Below, piece by piece: positions 50,585 through 60,073 of a stretch of DNA of 64,000 nucleotides. A program made the translations under genes and the position numbers. A model generated the notes under the pieces. The model made no database searches and was not told the DNA's origin. It saw nothing but the letters and a program-made list of their open reading frames with translations. Position 1 is the first letter of the stretch; each line of letters begins with the position of its first letter. Origin of the DNA: Paenibacillus phocaeensis (GTDB taxonomy: Bacteria; Bacillota; Bacilli; Paenibacillales; Paenibacillaceae); NCBI RefSeq assembly GCF_900021165.1, contig NZ_FCOQ01000009.1, positions 62,001-126,000 on the forward strand, read 5' to 3'.

Positions 50585-50660
50585 GGTGGAGGCGGATGCC
50601 GATGCGAGCAATGGGTTCTTGCCTTGGTCCGGCGGCACCACTTCTCGTCGGGCTCCAGCA

Positions 50661-50691
50661 ATAAAAAAATCCCGCTGCATGTGCAGCGGGA
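50661..50691 (-). terminator. Terminator of the metNIQ operon
   Basis: CCCGCTGCA and TGCAGCGGG arms followed on the minus strand by ATTTTTTTATT. Confidence 0.85.
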
Positions 50692-50709
50692 ACCCTTCAA
50701 GTCTTAATC

Positions 50710-51594
50710 TTAGAATACCGGAACAAGCGCCCCTTGGTACGTATCGTTAATGAACGTTCTAACCTCATCGGAAGTCAGAGCTTTCGCCAGCTTCTGAATC
50801 GCATCGGAGTCCTTGTTGTCCGGGCGGGCAACCAGGATGTTCGTGTACGGCGAATCCTTATCCTCGATGAACAATGCGTCCTTCGTCGGATTCAGCTTCG
50901 CTTCCAGCGCATAGTTGGTATTGATCAACGCCAAGTCCACTTCCGCCAATTGACGCGGCAGCATCGCTGCATCGGCTTCGATGATTTTCAGGTTTTTCGG
51001 ATTTTCGACGATATCCTTTTGCGTTGCGGTGATGCCGGCTTCATCCTTCAGCTTAAGCAACCCTTGCTTCTGCAGCAGCAGCAGCGCGCGGCCGCCGTTG
51101 GTTGGGTCGTTCGGGATCGCGACTTTTGCGCCATCCGGAATTTCGTCTGTGGATTTGAATTTGTTGGAGTAAGCGCCAAACGGTTCAACGTGAACCCCTA
51201 CGACCGGAACGAGATCGAAGCCGTTTTGGTCATTTTGCTCGTCCAGGTAAGGCTGATGTTGGAAGTAGTTGGCGTCCAGTTCTTTTTCATACAATTGTAC
51301 GTTGGGCTGCACATAGTCGGTGAACTCTTTGACTTCTAGCTCCACGCCTTCTTCCTTCAGCTTCGGTGCGATAAATTTCAAAATGTCCGCGTGAGGGACC
51401 GTAGCGCCTACAACCAGCTTCACGGGCTCGGCTGCAGTCGTGTTCTCCGCTTTTGCCGCGTTCCCTTCAGCAGCCGACGATTCTCCTGCCGTGTTACCTG
51501 CAGTTCCGTTGTTGGCGGCGTTATTGTTGCCGCAAGCGGCCAGCACCAGAACCAAGACAAGCGTCAACAAAGATAAAGTCCATTTTTTCATCAC
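50710..51594 (-). CDS. metQ: Methionine ABC transporter substrate-binding lipoprotein
   Basis: The 294-residue protein has a lipoprotein signal (LSLLTLVLVLVLAACGNNNA) and the NlpA/MetQ domain: KLVVGATVPHADILKFIAP, YVQPNVQLYEKELDANYFQH, PNDPTNGGRALLLLQKQGLL and TNYALEAKLNPTKDAL. It binds methionine outside the membrane. Last gene of metNIQ. Confidence 0.95.
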   Translation of the reverse strand: MMKKWTLSLLTLVLVLVLAACGNNNAANNGTAGNTAGESSAAEGNAAKAENTTAAEPVKLVVGATVPHADILKFIAPKLKEEGVELEVKEFTDYVQPNVQLYEKELDANYFQHQPYLDEQNDQNGFDLVPVVGVHVEPFGAYSNKFKSTDEIPDGAKVAIPNDPTNGGRALLLLQKQGLLKLKDEAGITATQKDIVENPKNLKIIEADAAMLPRQLAEVDLALINTNYALEAKLNPTKDALFIEDKDSPYTNILVARPDNKDSDAIQKLAKALTSDEVRTFINDTYQGALVPVF

Positions 51595-51652
51595 TGTTTC
51601 TCCCCTTAAATTTTATTTTGAATAAGGATATGTCTCTATATTTAAAGTTTCC

Positions 51653-52321
51653 TTATTTCCGCGTAAAAAAGATCACCAGCCGGTCGCCCAGCATTTGCAG
51701 CACTTGTACCAGAATGACCATGAGAAACACCGAAACGATCATAATTCCCGTCTCGTACCGGTAATATCCGTACCGGATCGCCAGGTCGCCAAGTCCGCCG
51801 CCGCCCACCATACCCGACATGGCGGTGTAGGATACCAGCGTGACCACGGTAATCGTCATGCCGGCAATCAAGCCGGGCAGCGATTCCGGCAGCAGCACCT
51901 TGCGAATGATCTGGAACGAAGAAGCGCCCATGGCCTGGGAAGCTTCGATCACCCCGCGATCCACCTCGCGCAGCGCCGTCTCCACCAACCGGGCGAAGAA
52001 CGGGGCCGCCCCGATCACCAGCGGCGGAATCGTGCCTTCAACGCCGGTGGACACACCCATGATAGCCCGCGTGACCGGAATCAACGCGACGATCAGGATG
52101 ATGAATGGCACCGAGCGAAGGATGTTGACGACGAGCGAAATTATCCGGTAAACCCATCCTAATACCAAGGATTGGGAACGCGAGAAGGTGAACAGCAGCA
52201 CCCCCAGCGGGAGCCCGATCACGAAGGTGAACAAGGTGGCGTACCCCATCATCTCCAACGTATCCAGCGTTGCTGCCCCCATCTCCGACCAATCAATCAT
52301 TCCGAGGTCCAGTCCTCTCAT
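51653..52321 (-). CDS. metI: Methionine ABC transporter permease
   Basis: The 222-residue protein has five membrane helices and the permease EAA loop (EVDRGVIEASQAMGASSFQI). Start at MRGLDLGMIDWSEMG overlaps the end of metN by 4 bases. Confidence 0.95.
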   Translation of the reverse strand: MRGLDLGMIDWSEMGAATLDTLEMMGYATLFTFVIGLPLGVLLFTFSRSQSLVLGWVYRIISLVVNILRSVPFIILIVALIPVTRAIMGVSTGVEGTIPPLVIGAAPFFARLVETALREVDRGVIEASQAMGASSFQIIRKVLLPESLPGLIAGMTITVVTLVSYTAMSGMVGGGGLGDLAIRYGYYRYETGIMIVSVFLMVILVQVLQMLGDRLVIFFTRK

Positions 52322-53334
52322 TCCTCGATCACCTCCACATCCAGCTCGCGTTCCCGCAGGAGCGACAGCGTGCGCTCCACCCGATCATCTTCCCCCTCGA
52401 ACGATACGGTCAGTTGACCGTACGGGGTATCCTTAATCGTTGAGATCGTTCCTTGCAGGATCGCGAAGTTGACGCCGGTCTCCCGGACAACTTGGGACAA
52501 CACCGATTCGTAAGTCTTCGCACCCAGGAACGTAATTTTGACCAGCCTGGACCACGCCGGATGCGGAACGGAAGCAGCCAGCCTCACGGCTTCTTCTCCC
52601 GCCTCCCGGTGGATGAACTCCCGGGTCACCGTATGCTTCGGCTTAAGGAACACCTCCGTCACCGGCCCTTGCTCCACAATGCCGCCTTCATGAATGACCG
52701 CCACCCGATCACAGATGCTCTGGATGACGTGCATCTCATGCGTGATCAGCAGGATCGTCAACTGGAACCGCCGGTTGATGTCGAGCAGCAGCTTCAGGAT
52801 CGAATCCGTCGTCTGCGGATCCAGCGCCGAGGTCGCCTCGTCGCACAGCAGCACATCCGGATCGCTGGCCAGGGCCCGGGCGATACCGACCCGCTGCTTC
52901 TGCCCGCCGGACAGCTGCGCCGGATACTTGTTCCGGTGCTCCTCCAGTCCAACCAAGGCCAGCAGCTCATTCACCTTCTCGGCGATCGCCGCCTTCGGCG
53001 TTCCGATCAGCGTCAGCGGGAAAGCGATGTTATCATAGACTGTTGCCGAGGAGAGCAGGTTGAAATGCTGAAAAATCATGCCGATCTTGCGGCGCTGCTG
53101 CTGCAGCTCACGCTTGCCGAGCTTCGTCAGCTCAACTCCGCCGACCCATACCTCGCCTTCGGTTGGACGCTCCAGCAAATTGATGCAGCGGATCAATGTG
53201 CTCTTGCCCGCGCCGGAATGACCGATGACGCCGAAGATCTCCCCTTTGCGGACGCTCAGATTCAACCCGGATAAGGCGGGAGTCGCCGTTTTTTTCGCGC
53301 CATATATTTTGGTAATTCCCTTAAGTTCAATCAA
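52318..53334 (-). CDS. metN: Methionine ABC transporter ATP-binding protein
   Basis: The 338-residue protein has Walker A GHSGAGKST, signature LSGGQKQRVGIARAL, Walker B LLCDEATSALDP and the C-terminal NIL regulatory domain (VKITFLGAKTYESVLSQVVR). It powers methionine uptake and is first in the operon behind the S-box. Confidence 0.96.
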   Translation of the reverse strand: MIELKGITKIYGAKKTATPALSGLNLSVRKGEIFGVIGHSGAGKSTLIRCINLLERPTEGEVWVGGVELTKLGKRELQQQRRKIGMIFQHFNLLSSATVYDNIAFPLTLIGTPKAAIAEKVNELLALVGLEEHRNKYPAQLSGGQKQRVGIARALASDPDVLLCDEATSALDPQTTDSILKLLLDINRRFQLTILLITHEMHVIQSICDRVAVIHEGGIVEQGPVTEVFLKPKHTVTREFIHREAGEEAVRLAASVPHPAWSRLVKITFLGAKTYESVLSQVVRETGVNFAILQGTISTIKDTPYGQLTVSFEGEDDRVERTLSLLRERELDVEVIEE

Positions 53335-53389
53335 TCGGCTAACCTCCTGTACCTAGCATGATCCAATATCGACCGGTGTATGAAAAAAC

Positions 53390-53600
53390 AGAAAAGAGCC
53401 CTCACAGATTCAAAGGGCTCTCTTTACGTAAAGACAATGCCTTCTCATCTGCCAAAACCATCTGTTAACAAACGCAGTGGTTTTGAAGGAATTAGCACCA
53501 TGACATTCGGTCCCGTGACGAATGCGGCATGACTTGCGCATCACGGGCGAATCGGTTGCTGGGCTTCATCGGGCCTTTCCCTCCGCCTCTCTCGATAAGA
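53390..53600 (-). ncRNA. SAM-I riboswitch (S-box) with terminator
   Basis: On the minus strand: CTTATCGAGAGAGGCGGAGG, GCCCGATGAAGCCCAGCAAC, then GGTGCTAATTCC and the closing GATGAGAAGGC: the conserved S-box aptamer. It is followed by the terminator AGAGCCCT/AGGGCTCT with TTTTCTGTTTTTT (53391-53421). SAM binding turns off metNIQ. Confidence 0.96.
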
Positions 53601-53703
53601 AAAATATGAAATTTTATAGAGTCGTATATTGAGATTGAAACTATTGATGAGTATAAAGAGTTTTGCCCATTTTGTAAAGAGGAAAATCAGAACGGCGATC
53701 GGT

Positions 53704-54420
53704 TTAGACCGCCGCAATTTTTTTCCAGCGCTGATTGATGTAGTCAAACACCGTAAAATACGTGTCGCAAACCATGCGATACCCCTGCTCCAGATCGCGG
53801 ATATGCTGATCCAGATCCTCCAGGGCAACCTTCCCGAACAGCGCCTGATGCCGCTGCCACAGGTCATCCTTCATCTCCGAGTTCATGTAATGAATCTCCG
53901 TATTTCTCCGGCGCCGAAGAACGCCCAGCGCCTCCCGGTAGGTCTCCTTAATCGCGTTCAGCCGATTTCCCAGCTCGGTATGGGTTTTCAGATAAGCGAA
54001 CTGGCGCAGCACGGTAAAATAGGAAAAATGCGTCTTCACCTTCGACGTATTCAGATCAAACAGCTCATTCAGCACCGTCCCGAGCTTATCCAGCGCGGAG
54101 AACACGCGGATGAAGCCGTCCTTGTAGAAGAACACATATCTCGCATAATCGGACCGTTCGACCGGGTCCATGTCCTCGACGAATTCGGTTCGCACCTTAT
54201 TGCGGAAAAAAGAAGCCGCATAGCAGCATTGCTCCAGTTCATCCAACGAAGAGATCAAGCCGTGCACCCAAACTTCCAGCTTGCGAAAATCGTGCGAAGG
54301 ATCTTGATGCTCCTTGATCTCCTTTTGCAGCAGTCGGATGGTCTGCACCATCGCGTCGATCGTTTCGTCCAGCCGGCCCTCGTTCTGGCGAGGCGGCTCC
54401 CCCAGCAAACTTCGCAGCAT
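53704..54420 (-). CDS. HEPN-like protein (Cthe_2314 type)
   Basis: The 238-residue helical protein has LDELEQCCYAASFFRNKVRT, DYARYVFFYKDGFIRVFSAL and the RxxxxH-like RRRRNTEIHYMNSEM. The last fits a HEPN signature as in the Cthe_2314 HEPN family. RNase activity is unproven. ATG 54420 with CGGAG upstream is preferred; it overlaps the end of the ubiD gene. Confidence 0.65.
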   Translation of the reverse strand: MLRSLLGEPPRQNEGRLDETIDAMVQTIRLLQKEIKEHQDPSHDFRKLEVWVHGLISSLDELEQCCYAASFFRNKVRTEFVEDMDPVERSDYARYVFFYKDGFIRVFSALDKLGTVLNELFDLNTSKVKTHFSYFTVLRQFAYLKTHTELGNRLNAIKETYREALGVLRRRRNTEIHYMNSEMKDDLWQRHQALFGKVALEDLDQHIRDLEQGYRMVCDTYFTVFDYINQRWKKIAAV

Positions 54421-54434
54421 AGGCATTCTCCGTT

Positions 54435-56201
54435 TCACAGAAAGTAGGATTTCCAACGCTGATCCACCAAGGACACAATGTCCTCCTGCGGGAACAGCTC
54501 ATCCGGATAACCCGGCTTCATGCGGGCATCAATCACCAGCGGCAAGCTATAGGCCAAATGATGTTGGCGGATCTCGGAGGCAGCGTAAATGTCGCTGGCC
54601 GGATTAAACCGCGTAAACACCGTCCACAGGAACGCCGTCTGGTCATGGGCAGCGGCTTCGGCGTTATCAACTAGCACCACCAGCGGCCAGGCGGTTCCGC
54701 GTTCGCGCAGACGGCCCAGCAGCCGCTCAGCAAGCTCCGGCTCGTCCTCATAGGATGCACCGGAAACGACAAGACATCCGTCATGAAAAACTTGGATGCG
54801 GTCGATCTCGGCGATTTCGCCTTCCTCATACGCACGCGGCAGCTCCCGCACCGGATCGCCAACACCGATCAGAATCGCCTTGCTGCCGTGGTTCAGCTTA
54901 TGGCCGGTATAATCCAGCGTATCATGCGAGGTATTGTTGAGAATAAACAGATCCGTCCGCGGATCAAACCGCTCCAGCACTGTCTTAAGCAGCAGGCGGA
55001 AATCCGCCAGATCGACCAGCTTGTCCGTCAGCATGAGAAACTTGGTCAGCGACAGCTGGCCCTCTCCGAGAATGCGGAATGCAGATACAAGAGCCTCGCG
55101 CGAATAGCTTTCACGAACAACGGCCGAGCTCAATGCGTGGAACCCGCTCTCCGCATACGTCCACAGGGAGCGCACATTCGGCATAACGATCGGGAACGCC
55201 GGCGACAGCAGCTTTTGCAGGAAATCACCTAAGTAATAATCCTCCTGGCGCGGTTTGCCGACGATCGTCGCCGGATAGATGGCATCCTTCCGGTGCCACA
55301 TATGATTGACATGCAGCACCGGGAATTCATGCTGCAAGGAGTAGTAGCCGAAATGGTCGCCGAACGGGCCTTCCAGACGGCGCTCGTGCGGCGGCACCAG
55401 CCCGGATATGGCGAATTCCGACTCGGCCGGAATGCGGTGGCCGCCCAGCGGATTTTCCGCCATCGGCAGCTTCTCGCCCAGAATGAACGAAGCAACGAGC
55501 AACTCGGACAAATGCTCAGGTACCGGCGAAATTGCCGAGGCGACCATGGCCGGAGGTCCACCCAGGAAGACGGAAACCGGCAGCGGTTCGCCGCGTTTCT
55601 CCGCTTCGTGGTAGTGGAAGCCGCCGCCTTTCTGGATTTGCCAATGCACTCCGGTCGTCTGGTCATCGTACAATTGGATCCGGTACATGCCCAGGTTGTT
55701 TTCCTTCGGCTGCAGCGGATTTTCCGTATACACAAGCGGCAGCGTAATAAACGGACCGCCGTCCATTTGCCAGCTTGTCACTTTCGGCAGATCCTTCAGC
55801 GGCGCCTCCGTCCGACAAACCTCCAGAATAGGAGCCTCATTCTTGGATACCGTCTTCATGCCTACCTTCAACACATCGCGGATTAGTCCTCTCTCGTTCC
55901 AAAGCGCCTTGGGCGATGGCGGCAACAATTTATGTATGGCCTCAACCAGTTGGTTAGCAAGCATTTCGGGACGAGGCCCAAATGCCAATTCCACCCGTCT
56001 AGGCGTTCCGAACAGATTGGTCGCTACCGGGAACGGCGTTCCCTTGACATTGGTGAACAGCAGTGCGGGACCGCCATCGTCAATCACCCGGCGGTGAATT
56101 TCCGCTAACTCCAGGTAGGGGTCGACCGGCACGTCGATAATGGCTAGGTCGTTTTCTTTTTGCAGCGCGTCAATCCATTGCCGCAGATTCTTGTAACTCA
56201 T
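54435..56201 (-). CDS. UbiD-family decarboxylase, menaquinone type
   Basis: The 588-residue protein starts MSYKNLRQWIDALQKENDLA after TAGGAGG. It has the UbiD features GPALLFTNVKG, GMYRIQLYDDQTTGVHWQI, FAISGLVPPHERRLEGPFGD, HFGYYSLQHEFPVLHV and the DHDQTAFLW-like AAAHDQTAFLWTVFTRF. It needs prenylated FMN. With mqnE nearby, it is probably the 1,4-dihydroxy-6-naphthoate carboxylase step of the futalosine pathway. Confidence 0.9.
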   Translation of the reverse strand: MSYKNLRQWIDALQKENDLAIIDVPVDPYLELAEIHRRVIDDGGPALLFTNVKGTPFPVATNLFGTPRRVELAFGPRPEMLANQLVEAIHKLLPPSPKALWNERGLIRDVLKVGMKTVSKNEAPILEVCRTEAPLKDLPKVTSWQMDGGPFITLPLVYTENPLQPKENNLGMYRIQLYDDQTTGVHWQIQKGGGFHYHEAEKRGEPLPVSVFLGGPPAMVASAISPVPEHLSELLVASFILGEKLPMAENPLGGHRIPAESEFAISGLVPPHERRLEGPFGDHFGYYSLQHEFPVLHVNHMWHRKDAIYPATIVGKPRQEDYYLGDFLQKLLSPAFPIVMPNVRSLWTYAESGFHALSSAVVRESYSREALVSAFRILGEGQLSLTKFLMLTDKLVDLADFRLLLKTVLERFDPRTDLFILNNTSHDTLDYTGHKLNHGSKAILIGVGDPVRELPRAYEEGEIAEIDRIQVFHDGCLVVSGASYEDEPELAERLLGRLRERGTAWPLVVLVDNAEAAAHDQTAFLWTVFTRFNPASDIYAASEIRQHHLAYSLPLVIDARMKPGYPDELFPQEDIVSLVDQRWKSYFL

Positions 56202-56352
56202 CTCGTTGACCCTCCTAAAAGACCGGGTGATCACCCGGCCGTTGCATAACTTTTCATTATAGACAAAAGTATACCTTAACAAAGCCGCTCACCGGGCGCC
56301 CCTCATTCTACAGATTCATGACAATCGCGATCCGGGTCGGCAACCGGCCGTG

Positions 56353-57330
56353 TTATACCGCTTGGTTCGCCGGCGGCGCCTGTATCTCGGAGGTTCGGCT
56401 TAACTGCCAGGTTCGGACGCTTAAATAGCACAAAACCCCGAATAAAGCGGCCAATACGATAATATGCGCCAGCGAGGCGAACAGATAAACGTGGTAGTTA
56501 TTTAATGTCAGCACGATCGTCGCCCCGGTGAACACCTGAACGATCACCAGGAGCGTTGCAGCCACGCCCAGCTTGCGAATCTCCGGCAGCCCGGGATGCT
56601 TGCGGAAGGCAAAATGCCCCACCGTGGCGATCACAACCAGCAGCACAGCGGCCGCAACCCGGTGTATAAAGGCGATGCCTTCCCCTCCCGACAATCCGGG
56701 GATGAGTCGCCCGTTGCACAGCGGCCAGCCGCTGCATCCGCCAGCCGAATCGGTATGGCTGACATACGCACCGATATACACAACGATATAGGTGTAGCCG
56801 GTTGCAACCCAGGTCAAATTGCGGAACGCTTTGGACACACGGGCCGCCGGGGCCGGAGCTTGAGTCTGCGCGCCAGCTTGTCCGCGTTCCTCCTGGCGAA
56901 CGCCCAACACCAGCATAATCGAGCTGGCGAAGGCAATCAGCGAAAACCCGAAATGCAGCGCCATAACAGCGGACGACGTGGGATAGATCACCGCCATCGC
57001 TCCCATCACCGCTTGCACCATAACGAAGACCAGCGCCAGCAGGGAGTAGATCTGCAGGTCTCTACGGTTCTTCCGATAGATCCAGAAGGCGACGAACGAA
57101 GCCAAAGTGACCAACCCGGCCGCCCCGCTAACGGCACGGTGAGAGTATTCGATCATCGAGGCGAGAGTATGAGCAGGGACAAATTTACCGTGACAAAGCG
57201 GCCAATCATTGCCGCAGCCGAGTCCGGATTCCGTTTTGGTGACGACGCTCCCCCCCAGCGTGGCAAGGAACATGACGAAACAGGATGCATAACTAAGCCA
57301 TTTCAAAAATTTCGTATTCAAACGGTTCAC
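56353..57330 (-). CDS. ctaA: Heme A synthase
   Basis: The 325-residue membrane protein has eight helices, ESGLGCGNDWPLCHGKFVP and AGGCSGWPLCNGRLIPG (the paired Cys regions), and the haem-ligand His in EYSHRAVSG and FIHRVAAAV. It oxidises haem O to haem A for cytochrome aa3. Confidence 0.95.
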   Translation of the reverse strand: MNRLNTKFLKWLSYASCFVMFLATLGGSVVTKTESGLGCGNDWPLCHGKFVPAHTLASMIEYSHRAVSGAAGLVTLASFVAFWIYRKNRRDLQIYSLLALVFVMVQAVMGAMAVIYPTSSAVMALHFGFSLIAFASSIMLVLGVRQEERGQAGAQTQAPAPAARVSKAFRNLTWVATGYTYIVVYIGAYVSHTDSAGGCSGWPLCNGRLIPGLSGGEGIAFIHRVAAAVLLVVIATVGHFAFRKHPGLPEIRKLGVAATLLVIVQVFTGATIVLTLNNYHVYLFASLAHIIVLAALFGVLCYLSVRTWQLSRTSEIQAPPANQAV

Positions 57331-57408
57331 ACCTTTTAGTTAATCGCTAAATCCCTTTCATTATAACCGATGAAGCAACCTCTTTCATAGAAAATGTTGA
57401 AAAATAGA

Positions 57409-57440
57409 CACCGCCGCAAGGAAGATCCTTGCGGCGGTGT
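57409..57440 (-). terminator. Terminator after the thioredoxin-like gene
   Basis: CACCGCCGCAAGG and CCTTGCGGCGGTG arms are perfect; on the minus strand TCTATTTTT follows. Confidence 0.85.
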
Positions 57441-57462
57441 GAGAAATATGATGGCGGACGGT

Positions 57463-57831
57463 TTACAAGGTATCCCGAGTTTCCGGCGTATCGTGCAGGG
57501 TGTGATACACATCCAGCGCCTTATTCAGGAAGTCTTCAATTTCCTCGCGGGATTTGCGCAATTTATTGACGAACCGAACCAGCTCGCGGCCGTCGGAATA
57601 AGCAACGAAGCTAGGAATGCCCAAAATGTTCTGCTCCTGGCTGACATCGCCGACCTGATCAACATCAACCTCGACCAACGTTAAGCGGCCTTCGTATTTC
57701 GCCTCAACTTCAGGCATAAACGGATCTATGAATTTGCAATCCACGCACCAGTCGGCTTTGAACACCGCCACGATCAGGTTGCTGGACTGAATGCTGACTT
57801 GAAATTCTGCGGGGGAGGTTATTTTTTTCAT
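57463..57831 (-). CDS. Thioredoxin-like protein with WCVDC site
   Basis: The 122-residue protein starts MKKITSPAEFQVSIQSSNLI after GAAAGGAAAG. It has VAVFKADWCVDCKFIDPFMP with a CxxC redox site and cis-Pro in GIPSFVAYSDGREL. It is an unusual thioredoxin for cytosolic redox; the partner is unknown. Confidence 0.85.
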   Translation of the reverse strand: MKKITSPAEFQVSIQSSNLIVAVFKADWCVDCKFIDPFMPEVEAKYEGRLTLVEVDVDQVGDVSQEQNILGIPSFVAYSDGRELVRFVNKLRKSREEIEDFLNKALDVYHTLHDTPETRDTL

Positions 57832-58046
57832 AGGGCTATCTTTCCTTTCCTTCAGGGTACTTCTAGTCAACCAAAAGCGGGAGTGGAAGTCAAATGTTTC
57901 GGACATACTAATAAAATTAAGGTGCGGCATCAAGTCCTCGCCGGCACAGCACCAGCTAGCGCTAGTATGCCTTGTCGACAGCGAAATATTCCGTCGACTT
58001 GCCATGCCGGTACGCAGCACAGCTCGATAGAAGGGAGGGCGGAGCG

Positions 58047-59336
58047 ATGGAAGAATCCCGCCAAACCAACGGGAAGGCCGTCAATTTACGGAGATTGATG
58101 TTCCGCCTGCCCGCCGCATTCTCAACCCTGCTCCGAAGCACGACCGCTTCCCTTTCCGATTCGTCCCGCATGCGGAAAGAGACGGTTGCTTTGGGCTGGA
58201 ATGAAGCGGCCGCGCGTACAGTCATCGCCGACATCGAAGAGCAGCTGCGGCGGACTGTGCCGGCCCGACCGGCTTCGGCCGGAGAGGAGCTCAGCGTTGA
58301 AGATATGCGGCTCGCGGAAGAGATCGCCGAGGAGACCCGTTTGGCCGGGGCCAGCAATATCAGCCGGACTGCAGCTTACCTCGCCTGTTATCAAGCCTGT
58401 CCGGAGCTGCATTGGGCATTTCTCGCGCACATGGTCTCGCGGAATGCCGGCTGGAATATGACGGACCTGCACAGCAGTCGGATGGCCGATGTGATCGACG
58501 CCGAGGAGAAACGGCTCACCTACCGATTCCTGGAGCGGAGCAACGCCTTGATTTTCCAGGACGCCTATCCGCAGTTAAGGCTGTACATGAAGAGCCGGGA
58601 GCTTGGGGCCAGCCGGTTCCACCTGCTGCCGTATTTCCACGTATCCCGGTTCATGCGCCCGTTCTGGGAACGCTTCTGGATCGACCGCGGCAGCGCCTTG
58701 CTTACGGTCGGTCTGATTATTAACGAGCAGAATTATATCGAGAAACGCGTGATACGCCATCCTTACTTTCAGAAGCAGGTTATGGGGAAAATGAACTTCC
58801 GCCTGTTCAGCCTGTCCGGTTTAAACCAGGTGGTATTTCCGCTGAGCGAACCGGCGGCCGATGGGGCTGCCGGCTATGTGGTGCGCCGCCTCGCGGGGCG
58901 CACCGTCTCCGACTTCGGCAGCCTGCCCGACCGCATCGCGTTAGGCAAGAGCCTGTACGCGATGCTGCTAGGCTACCGCGCCGTGCGCAGCGGCGCGGAG
59001 CGATTCGCCGCGAGCGTGCCGCACAGCGGCTCGCGGGCGGATTATTGGCCGGAACTGTTCACGGCCAATTTGGAAGAAGCTCTGACCGCCAAGGTACAGG
59101 GGTCAGAGCTTCTGGCGCAGGAGACGCTGCCTCCGGGCCAGCGTCTCTACAGCCCCAAGCTGCTAAGCGCTTGGGGCGACACCGCCTATGAGCCAATCTC
59201 CCGGGACGATTGGCTCAAGGACACCCGCGCGCTGGACGGCATCAGCGCGCCGAAGGCGCCGTTCCTGTGCGACATCAGCCGGTCGCACAGGAACGGCATC
59301 CTCTCGACCGCATTAGTGCACGATGCGGTCGAGTAG
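58047..59336 (+). CDS. DUF2515 (YppC-like) protein
   Basis: The 429-residue protein starts MEESRQTNGKAVNLRRLMFR after GGGAGG. Conserved parts are NISRTAAYLACYQACPELHW, LAHMVSRNAGWNMTDL, ALIFQDAYPQLRLY and GLIINEQNYIEKRVI. Function unknown; present in sporeformers. Its last codons lie within the first copy of a 146-bp duplication, so the C-terminus may be repeat-derived. Confidence 0.85.
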   Translation: MEESRQTNGKAVNLRRLMFRLPAAFSTLLRSTTASLSDSSRMRKETVALGWNEAAARTVIADIEEQLRRTVPARPASAGEELSVEDMRLAEEIAEETRLAGASNISRTAAYLACYQACPELHWAFLAHMVSRNAGWNMTDLHSSRMADVIDAEEKRLTYRFLERSNALIFQDAYPQLRLYMKSRELGASRFHLLPYFHVSRFMRPFWERFWIDRGSALLTVGLIINEQNYIEKRVIRHPYFQKQVMGKMNFRLFSLSGLNQVVFPLSEPAADGAAGYVVRRLAGRTVSDFGSLPDRIALGKSLYAMLLGYRAVRSGAERFAASVPHSGSRADYWPELFTANLEEALTAKVQGSELLAQETLPPGQRLYSPKLLSAWGDTAYEPISRDDWLKDTRALDGISAPKAPFLCDISRSHRNGILSTALVHDAVE

Positions 59337-59447
59337 CGCCGGACCTGCACGGCCAACCTGCTCGCCAGCTCCCTTTGCACCATTATCCCGTTAAATCAGG
59401 CGACCGGACAATTGCCTACTAAGCAACAATGTAATCACGCTACCGTC
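59301..59447. repeat. First copy of a 146-bp direct duplication
   Basis: CTCTCGACCGCATTAGTGCA to CACGCTACCG recurs at 59586-59731 with about ten differences. It begins inside the end of the DUF2515 gene (STALVHDAVE). It holds TTTGCACCATTATCCCGTT (59374-59392), the inverse of the 47-bp tandem-repeat core. Confidence 0.8.
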
Positions 59448-59462
59448 CGACCGACCATCCCA

Positions 59463-59535
59463 TCGCTCCATCCATCAACCCATCAATCCATTCATCAATC
59501 CATTCATCAATCAATCCATCAAACAATCTATCAAT
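59463..59535. repeat. CAATCCAT microsatellite
   Basis: Degenerate tandem CAATCCATTCAT-like octamers between the two duplicated segments. Confidence 0.75.
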
Positions 59536-59585
59536 CTGCGCGCGTACCGTTCTGCAGCCGCATCAACGATATACCTCTCGACCGA

Positions 59586-59731
59586 CTCTCGACCGCATTA
59601 GTGCACGATGCGGCCGAGTATCGCCGGGCCTGCACGGCCAACCTGCTCGCCAGCTCCCTTTGCACCATTATCCCGTTAGATCAGGCGACCGGACAACTAC
59701 CTACTAAACAACAATGCAGTCACGCTACCGT
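59586..59731. repeat. Second copy of the 146-bp direct duplication
   Basis: Offset 285 bp from the first copy. It reproduces the DUF2515 tail codons out of context and carries the same TTTGCACCATTATCCCGTT segment (59659-59677). Confidence 0.8.
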
Positions 59732-59773
59732 TCATCCCATCGGGGTTGCCTCCTTCGCAACTCCCTATCCCCT

Positions 59774-59990
59774 GAGTTAAAGGGATATTCACGCAAAGGG
59801 GCCTCGTGGGAGGCCGCTAACTGAGCAAACGGGATAATCGTGCAAAAGGCCCCGTGGGATCCACTATCTGACCAAAGGGGATAATAGTGCAAAAGGCCCG
59901 TGGGATCCACTATCTGACCAAACGGGATAATCGTGCAAAGGGCCCCGTGGGATCCACTAACTGACCAAACGGGATAATCGTGCAAAGGGC
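59774..59990. repeat. 47-bp tandem repeat array
   Basis: Units beginning AAACGGGATAATCGTGCAAA start at 59827, 59874, 59920 and 59967 (periods 47, 46, 47), with a degenerate unit before them. Each is followed by CCCGTGGGATCCACTA and CTGACC. An 86-residue minus-strand frame across it is only a translation of the repeat. Confidence 0.85.
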
Positions 59991-60073
59991 GTCAACGACG
60001 ATGACCATTTCACTGGACGGAGGGGGAGGGGGAGAGGGGAGGATGATCCACCCGCCACTCCTTCACCGAATGC

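Noticed and set aside
59725..59985. 86-codon minus-strand frame with repeating words
   Set aside because: It is a translation of the 47-bp tandem repeat, with no ribosome-binding site.
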